Assembly: GCA_030411725.1 (NCBI GenBank)
Contig: MU839838.1
Coordinates: 62,001-126,000 of the forward strand
Direction of reading: 5' to 3'
Length of the DNA stretch: 64,000 nt
Source of the DNA: Echria macrotheca
Taxonomy: Eukaryota > Ascomycota > Sordariomycetes > Sordariales > Schizotheciaceae
The translations under genes and the position numbers were made by a program. This document shows, piece after piece, positions 58,438 to 64,000 of this stretch. The stretch's first letter is position 1; every line of letters begins with the position of its first letter. The notes under the pieces are model-generated. The model was not told where the DNA came from, ran no database searches, and was given only the letters and a program-made list of their open reading frames with translations.

Positions 58438-59563
58438 CTATATGTACTTTCTCTCCGGGTCTACCCTGTCCATCAACTCCATGCTCTTCTCGTACATGGT
58501 AAACACAATACCCCCGCTCATTATCAACCTTGCTAGCCTCGGTAGGGCGCCGCTCCAAAACGTCAGGATGCCCTCCTGCTTAAAGATGAGGGCCGCGCAA
58601 CGGAACGAGTTCCCATAAACCTGGCGAGCCTCGATACTCTGCATGCGCGTCTTGATCGTGTCGAGCGGCTGTGTGACGTATACGGTAATGAGACCGGCAA
58701 TACCGCCCATGGCGAAAGTCCCTACCGCCCCCATCTTCTCCCCAGGCGCCGTGTAGCTCTCGGCAAGCTGCTTGAGCGCATTGTAGACAGAGAAGCGCGT
58801 CGCGCTGTTCGCTGCTTGGCGCGCCGTTGTTGGTACGAACCCTTGGAAGAAGCCACGGATACCGCGTTCGCGCGCGATGATGGGAACGGCATGGAGGAAG
58901 CCTCGGAGTCGGGGATTCGCGGATTTTCGGTCGTCGATACTGCAGCCAGGGTTAGATAGGTCGGCGGGCAAGGAACCAGACTCACAGGGTAGTCTTGATG
59001 CTCTCTGTCGGCGTCACGGCGAGAAGCGACTCGGTTACGCCGGCACCAAAGCCGGCAAGCACAGTCCGAGGACCGGAGAGCTTGCCCTCGGAATCACAAA
59101 GCAGTTTTTTGTATTGATCGAACGCGACGAACCCTGAACTAAGTCAGCTCTGCCGTCCTTGTCGCTTGTCGTATCAGAAGATCCTACGTATTCCTGCTTT
59201 GGCCGAGTTTCCTATAATCAGGGTGGTGCACCCTGCGTACCACTGGCGACCGAATGGCGGCCATGGGAGCTTCTGCCCCTCGGCGAGTCTGCGGTTGAGC
59301 TGTGTTCGCGTCTTCGCGACTGGAGTCACGTCATGTCAGATTATTCCCAGCAACTGGGGGCCAATTGGATCATAGACGACGACGTACACTCGGCCGGGTA
59401 TGTAATAGCTGGAGAGCAAGTCAGCGTCGAAGCTTCAGAACTGGGTGGGAGCAGGCTCACCAATCTCGACCGCGCCGGCTGTTGACCCAGCTATGATGGA
59501 TCGCAGGGCGCTAGGGCCCTTCAACGCGGGGCGCGCATCGTCCTTGGAGGTAGCGGAGGACAT
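58438..59563 (-). CDS. ctp1: Mitochondrial tricarboxylate (citrate) carrier
   Basis: Inner-membrane carrier exchanging citrate for malate or isocitrate. Exons are 59563-59461, 59408-59388, 59319-59188, 59133-58986 and 58939-58438, coding 301 residues, the normal carrier length. Three tandem repeats each have a carrier motif: YPAEFAKTR, TPTESIKTTL and QPLDTIKTR. CTP-specific stretches include IIAGSTAGAVEI, TPTESIKTTLIDD and FVPTTARQAANSATRFSVYN. Exon 2 is a 21-nt microexon that supplies AITYPAE, needed for the first motif. Introns are 52, 68, 54 and 46 nt. Two AGGGTTAGGGTT telomere-type boxes lie 100 and 300 bases upstream. Confidence 0.94.
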
Positions 59564-59661
59564 GTTGGCGACATAGGCAACGCCAGCAGTATCGAGGCGG
59601 AATATTTTCGGTGATGCAATCGGCCTCGGATGCTTGACGTGTCTATGGTGGGGCAGTTGTG

Positions 59662-59673
59662 AGGGTTAGGGTT
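59662..59673 (+). repeat. Interstitial telomere-type box 1
   Basis: AGGGTTAGGGTT, two units of the fungal telomere repeat, about 100 bases upstream of the citrate carrier start codon. Confidence 0.6.
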
Positions 59674-59864
59674 TCTAACTTCCCTTCAACCAAAGCTTGC
59701 CAAGTCACACAACTTCTGCATCCTACTCGTTGCGACCGGCGTCCTTACGGAGTACCTTCTGACGTACGATGCATATTTGTTCTCTCATACCTAGTGTCAC
59801 TACTTGGACCACCCCTATTATTTGGGCTTGCATCGTTTCCATCATTGCATCGACAGCCTACGTC

Positions 59865-59876
59865 AGGGTTAGGGTT
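59865..59876 (+). repeat. Interstitial telomere-type box 2
   Basis: A second AGGGTTAGGGTT in the same orientation, 203 bases from the first. Confidence 0.6.
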
Positions 59877-60660
59877 GTATGCGGAACTCCTCCACCCGGC
59901 TTCGAGACTACAGGTATCTAAACGTAATGAGATGAGGCTGGAAAGGTGAATAAGTAACAAACAAAAGAAACTTCCCGCGTCAGTGAATTAGGGGGTGCAA
60001 AGTGTTGGAGAAGTTATCCCCTTCTTGGTGGTCTTGAACATGATCATCTCCAGTCCCTTTAGGCATTTACAGCACCCCTATAGGTTGCTCTGATCCTGCC
60101 ATTCCAAGATGGGCGAACAAGATGATCTGTGAGCAGAAGGCGGCCTGGGAGAAGTTGAGGGCTTACATGTTGAAAAAGACGGAAAGGGGGGAGCCGTTGG
60201 GGTTTCACATGGGCGGGTTCTCTCGGCCCCCTGAGTGACACTAGGAATTGGGTTGGAAAGTTTGAATGTGGTTGATAGTGTGGACGGAGCCGGCAGCTAG
60301 GCGCGGTCGTTTGAATTTTCAAGGGGTATTTTAGGTACTTTCATACCCTCAGATTACACCACGTGTATGTGAACAGTGTGTATGTCAGTGCTACGGCCAT
60401 ATGAAGTTTTATCAAACGTCCACTAATCGGCTGATATGCGGTTATAACAGTGGTTCGGATTGAGAATACGTCCGTGGTCACGTCTCGGTCGATGATCGGA
60501 TATCAGCAACCGAGCCGATTAGGGACTCCTGCGCCGGGAAATATTTCTACGCCCGGCAGCCTGTATGCCATGTCGTGTCTGGTATAAACCCACTTCTCGA
60601 CCCCAAGTGCTCATGCCGGACAGCATTGTCCCCTACATTCGTGAATTCTCCAACTCAGAT

Positions 60661-62000
60661 ATGGCAATATCCAAAATCATCATCGTCGGCGCCGGCCCCT
60701 CGGGTCTCCTCCTCGCCCTCCTCCTGTCCCGTGCCGGGATAACCGTCACCCTCCTCGAGATGACTTCTGACCTCGACACCAACCCACGCGCGTCCCACTA
60801 CACGGCCGAGTCCTGTTATGAGTTCGACCGCGCCGGCATTTTGGCACAGGTCGAGGCCGAGGGCTTCTTTCCCAACGGCGTATCCTGGCGGAAGCTCGAC
60901 GAGAAGAAGACCCGGTTAGTGGCTGTTCGGAATCCGGAGCCGCCCCCGGGCCAAGAGAAAGATCCGAAATATCGTTATCGTATGGTGTGTTTGCCACTCC
61001 ATCGGCTCGGTAAAATTCTGGAGGGGGCGGTCAATGAGCAGCCGAACGCGTCGATTAGGTATGGCTATAAAGTCGTCGACGTCGGACAAGACGAGGGCAG
61101 AGCGTGGGTGGAGGTCGAAACGGCCGAGGGGAAAGAGACGATATCCGCAGATTACGTCGTAGGCTGTGATGGAGCGAACAGTATCATTCGCCGGAGGCTG
61201 TTCGGCGACGGCGTTTATCCCGGATTCACCTGGGATAAGCAGATCGTTGCAACAAACGTTCGTCCCCCTGAATATCAGCAGTCAGCGACTTACAACAACA
61301 GATGTACTACGACTTCTCACCCTACGACTATGACGACTCCCAGTTCTTCGTCCACCCGGAGCATTGGCACATGGTGGCCAAGATCACCGCCGACGGCATG
61401 TACCGCGTCACCTACGGCGAGCAGAGCGGTCTTACAGCCGCTGAGTTCCGCGCCCGCCAGCCGGCCAAGTTCGCCGCCTTCCTGCCGGGCAATCCGACAC
61501 CGGACCGGTACAAACTTGTCGGGTTCTCGCCGTACAAGGTGCACCAGCGTTGCGTGGAGCGGATGCGTGTTGGACGGGTTCTGCTGGCGGCTGATGCTGC
61601 CCATCTTGTGAATCCGTTCGGCGGCCTAGGGCTTACCGGTGGGATTGCGGATGTTGGGAGTCTGTATGATTGTTTTGTTGGGATTCACACGGGCCGTGTG
61701 GATGCGGATGAGATTCTGGACAAGTACGACGAGGTGCGGCGCAAGATCTGGCACGAGTTCATCAACCCGCGCAGCCAGGAGAATATGCGCAGGCTTTTCC
61801 AGTATGAGAGTGCCGAGGAGTTTGTGGAGAAGGATCCGTTCTACAAGATGCTGAAGCAGATGGAGGGAAACGAGGCAACGAACCAGGAAGCGTCACCGAC
61901 ACCGAATGTGAGTCCCCCAAGTGACATCGGACATTGCTGACGTTCGTAGCCTGGGTTGATGTCGCTTCAACATGACATGACACAGTACTTTGGCAAGTAG
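60661..62000 (+). CDS. FAD-dependent aromatic monooxygenase
   Basis: Class A flavoprotein hydroxylase. Exons 60661-61257, 61302-61907 and 61950-62000 give 417 residues. It has the nucleotide-binding GAGPSG (10-15), the DG motif VVGCDGANSIIRRRLFGDG and flavin-binding VLLAADAAHLVNPFGGLGLT. Intron 1 (44 nt, GTTCGT donor) joins VATN to MYYDFSP. Intron 2 (42 nt, GTGAGT...CGTAG) removes a premature end and adds PGLMSLQHDMTQYFGK; the unspliced frame would stop at 61940. An in-frame upstream ATG at 60613 would add 16 residues. It ends 132 bases from the convergent LaeA-like methyltransferase gene. Relatives act on phenols and polyketides; the substrate is unknown. Confidence 0.88.
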
Positions 62001-62132
62001 AGGTGGAAGACAAACGCTGGACTCCGGTCGATACCAGCTTTCTCTCCACCTTACTGAATTAGACTGGGTATAAATGCTGAAACCTCTTTCCAGCCGTGTA
62101 CGACGATGTCCTCAAGAACCTCTGCCTATCGC

Positions 62133-63221
62133 CTATGCACTCGGCTTCTGACCGTAAACGACTCGCATGATGAGGTAAGAGTGGACGCTCCGGTTGCGAA
62201 CCGCCTTTTTCAAATTCACCAGGAACGGCTGGTACTCCTCGGCCGGCCACGCCAGAACGGAATGCCACAACATGTACGTGTATCCTTCCATGTCATTCTC
62301 GAGCGCAGCACGCACCAGGCGCCCGACCTCGGCCAGTTTCGGGTCTAACGCCCACCCGCCCATCGGCAGTTTGAACACCTGCGACTTGATGTTGACGTAG
62401 CCTGCCGTCTCCATGGCCCGGCGCTGCAGCCCGTCGGCCACAACCTTCATGGACCGCCCAGACTTCCGGCCAGCCTCTTCAAATAGCTCGGACCACTTGT
62501 TCAGCGCCGGCTCGGCGTTGACGGTTCCGTCATCGCACTGCAGTCGCAGGTCGCCCTCAACCGTCTCGAGCCACCCGCCCGGCGCCGTGCATCGAAACGC
62601 CTGCTGGAACAGGGCGGACCAGTCGGCGATGGCGCCGAAGAGGAAGCGTGTGTGGACAAAGTCAAACGTGTTGTCGGGGTACGTCCACGGCTGCGTGGCA
62701 TCGTCGATTTCAAACTTTAGGTTCGCCGGCACCCAGCTCGGTTGCATCGGGGATAGGTCAGTGCCTATCACCTCGGTCTCAGGGTGGGCGTCGGCAAAGT
62801 CGCTGTCCTGGTTAGAGCTTCTCTACGAGAGGCAGAAGTCATACATGGCCCAGATGCCGGTGCCTGTGCCGATATCGATGACTTTCTAGTGCGCGTCAGC
62901 AATGTGATTCACCGTCGTCAGCAGACTTACCTCGGCATCCTCCTTGATCGGGGCCAGGTACAGCTTGCCGTCAAGCAAGATCGTAATGTAGTGGTGGACA
63001 AGATCCAAGCATTCCTGTTGTTTGCCGTCATTGGGGGTGAAGTAGTCAACGCTGTGGCGGGCGCTGTGGTACGTTCGGCCATGGAGTGCACGGTATTCCA
63101 GGATGCTTGATGAGATGGAGGCTGTCGAACTCTGGTGGTCGTCGTACTCGAGGGCCTCCTCGGTGTCAGCGACCGGGGCGGCCTCTATGTTGGCCAATTC
63201 CGGATGAGCTGGATTCGACAT
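62133..63221 (-). CDS. LaeA-like SAM-dependent methyltransferase
   Basis: Class I methyltransferase of the large fungal LaeA/UMTA-type family. Exons 63221-62931, 62885-62845 and 62802-62133 give 333 residues. Conserved parts are ILEYRALHGRTYHS, a motif I rebuilt from three exons as VIDIGTGTGIWAIDFADAHP, and IGTDLSPMQPSWVPANLKFE. They are followed by VHTRFLFGAIADW and RCTAPGGWLETVE. Introns are 45 and 42 nt. The second closes at the distal of two CAG sites; only that choice gives the WAIDFAD motif. These enzymes range from the secondary-metabolism regulator LaeA to cluster tailoring enzymes. Beside the convergent monooxygenase, a tailoring role is plausible but unproven. Confidence 0.9.
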
Positions 63222-64000
63222 GATTGTGGACTAGAGAGAAACCCCTTGCCGGGAGACAGCGGGAGGATAGAATCAAGGGTATAAGAGAAGTGGAACAGAT
63301 GAGGGCTGGCCCTGGCTGCATGCACCCGGGCCGCATGAGGGATGGAATTCGCCTGGTGCAGCTGGCTGCCTTCCTTTTCAGGTGTCACATACGATCGAGT
63401 TGCTCTTTCGGGGGGGGGGGGGGGGGGGTTGTATCGACTCGGAGACCGAGAAGTGCAGACCACAAGTCGTCCACGCCCGAGGCTCGTCCGCGGATTGCCG
63501 CCAATACATCCCAGGGGCTGTCTCCCTAAGCAGACGCGCGGTTGGCTCGGTATAATCCGCGGAGTCCCAGCGGTGTTGTTTGCTCTAAACCTTGCCTCCT
63601 GACTGCTTGGATGCGAGAAGTCACACATGACAGGGGCCGGGGAAGCAGAGACTCGCACCGCCGCAGACCTGCATGCAGGGTCCAGTTGAGACCACGCACA
63701 TCGCGGTTCGGATCGCAACCCGGCTGGACCGGCAGCCCTGTGGGAATTGGCGGCGCACTAGACTTTCAGGAACTTCACCTGAGATCCAAGGGGAGAAATG
63801 TCCACTCTTCAAGGTGACCAGCCAATCGATATGCTTGACCGCCGGGCTGCTGCCCTGCCATGCGGGTAGCTCATCCGAGGCTGTTCGGACACTGGGATTA
63901 GGAACACCGGTGTGAATGCCCAACGGGTGCAGGTTGTAGTTGGGAGAAGGGCTGGATGCGTTGCACAATGCACAGCAGGCGGATCCCTCACCTGGTAGCT
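63222..64000. other. Right-edge intergenic region with poly-G tract
   Basis: No gene supported. A run of about 19 G lies at about 63410-63428, inside the probable promoter of the LaeA-like gene. Confidence 0.5.

Larger units (their letters stand above)
59564..60660. other. Divergent intergenic region with telomere-type boxes
   Basis: 1.1 kb without a gene between the citrate carrier and an FAD monooxygenase. AGGGTTAGGGTT occurs at 59662-59673 and again at 59865-59876, in the same orientation. Confidence 0.55.

Noticed and set aside
61908..61940. Unspliced C-terminus of the FAD monooxygenase
   Set aside because: A strong donor, branch site and acceptor remove it and give a more typical ending.
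1..64000. CRISPR arrays, bacterial operons, rRNA or tRNA genes
   Set aside because: Nothing with regular spacers, cloverleaf pairing or rRNA cores was recognised by reading, and the genes are spliced fungal genes. A tRNAscan or Infernal run would be needed to exclude small RNAs fully.

Overview
The window is nuclear DNA of a filamentous ascomycete (Pezizomycotina). The gene families point to Sordariomycetes, perhaps Sordariales, but that rank is inferred. The evidence is protein-coding genes with many very short spliceosomal introns (mostly 42-70 nt, GT...AG, CTAAC/CTGAC-like branch sites), HET-domain and SAT4/PTH11-type rhodopsin-like proteins, a LaeA-like methyltransferase, an Ayg1-like hydrolase and a filamentous-fungus GRIM-19. 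I resolved 28 gene models, 27 of them firm. The exon sum of every spliced model is a multiple of three. No rRNA, tRNA, CRISPR or intact transposon was recognised.

Layout. 0-11.5 kb is a conserved housekeeping block: GRIM-19 complex I subunit (+), condensin HEAT subunit (-), then divergently Cdc7 kinase (+) and the Fe-S helicase Chl1 (+). Three of these four act in chromosome replication, cohesion or condensation. 12.7-16 kb holds a coiled-coil protein of unknown function (+) and a seven-helix SAT4-family receptor-like protein (-). 17.9-25.8 kb is accessory: a DUF4246 protein (-), a tiny Cys-rich ORF (+), a membrane protein that joins a SUR7-like four-helix region to a NO VEIN/DUF3883 nuclease-like domain (-), and a secreted But2-domain protein (+). 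The SUR7/NO VEIN gene sits between two diverged direct repeat copies near 20.3 and 23.8 kb and is the most unusual object here.

26.4-32.7 kb carries a CAP59-type glycosyltransferase (-), a Ser/Thr-rich single-pass surface protein (+), and a tail-to-tail pair of an Ayg1-like hydrolase (+) and an FAD monooxygenase (-). 33.7-40.1 kb has a second SAT4 protein (+), a DUF7726 nuclear-type protein (+), a seven-helix c-likeg1-type protein (-), a secreted SnoaL-like protein (+) and a secreted DUF3237 protein (-).

40.7-49.6 kb holds a Pho-4-type Na+/phosphate symporter (-) with a perfect CACGTG palindrome upstream, cystathionine gamma-synthase (-) and a GH5 endoglucanase with a hydrophobic, GPI-like tail (+). 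49.7-63.2 kb contains a HET protein (-), a type-B carboxylesterase (+), protein-isoaspartate methyltransferase (-), the Nedd4-adaptor Bsd2/Ndfip (-), a Cbp6/UQCC2-like complex III assembly factor (+), the mitochondrial citrate carrier (-), and a second tail-to-tail pair: an FAD monooxygenase (+) and a LaeA-like methyltransferase (-).

Intergenic spaces are long (up to 2.5 kb) and carry recurrent TAGGTACCTA-like palindromes. The left edge is TA-rich and looks RIP-affected.
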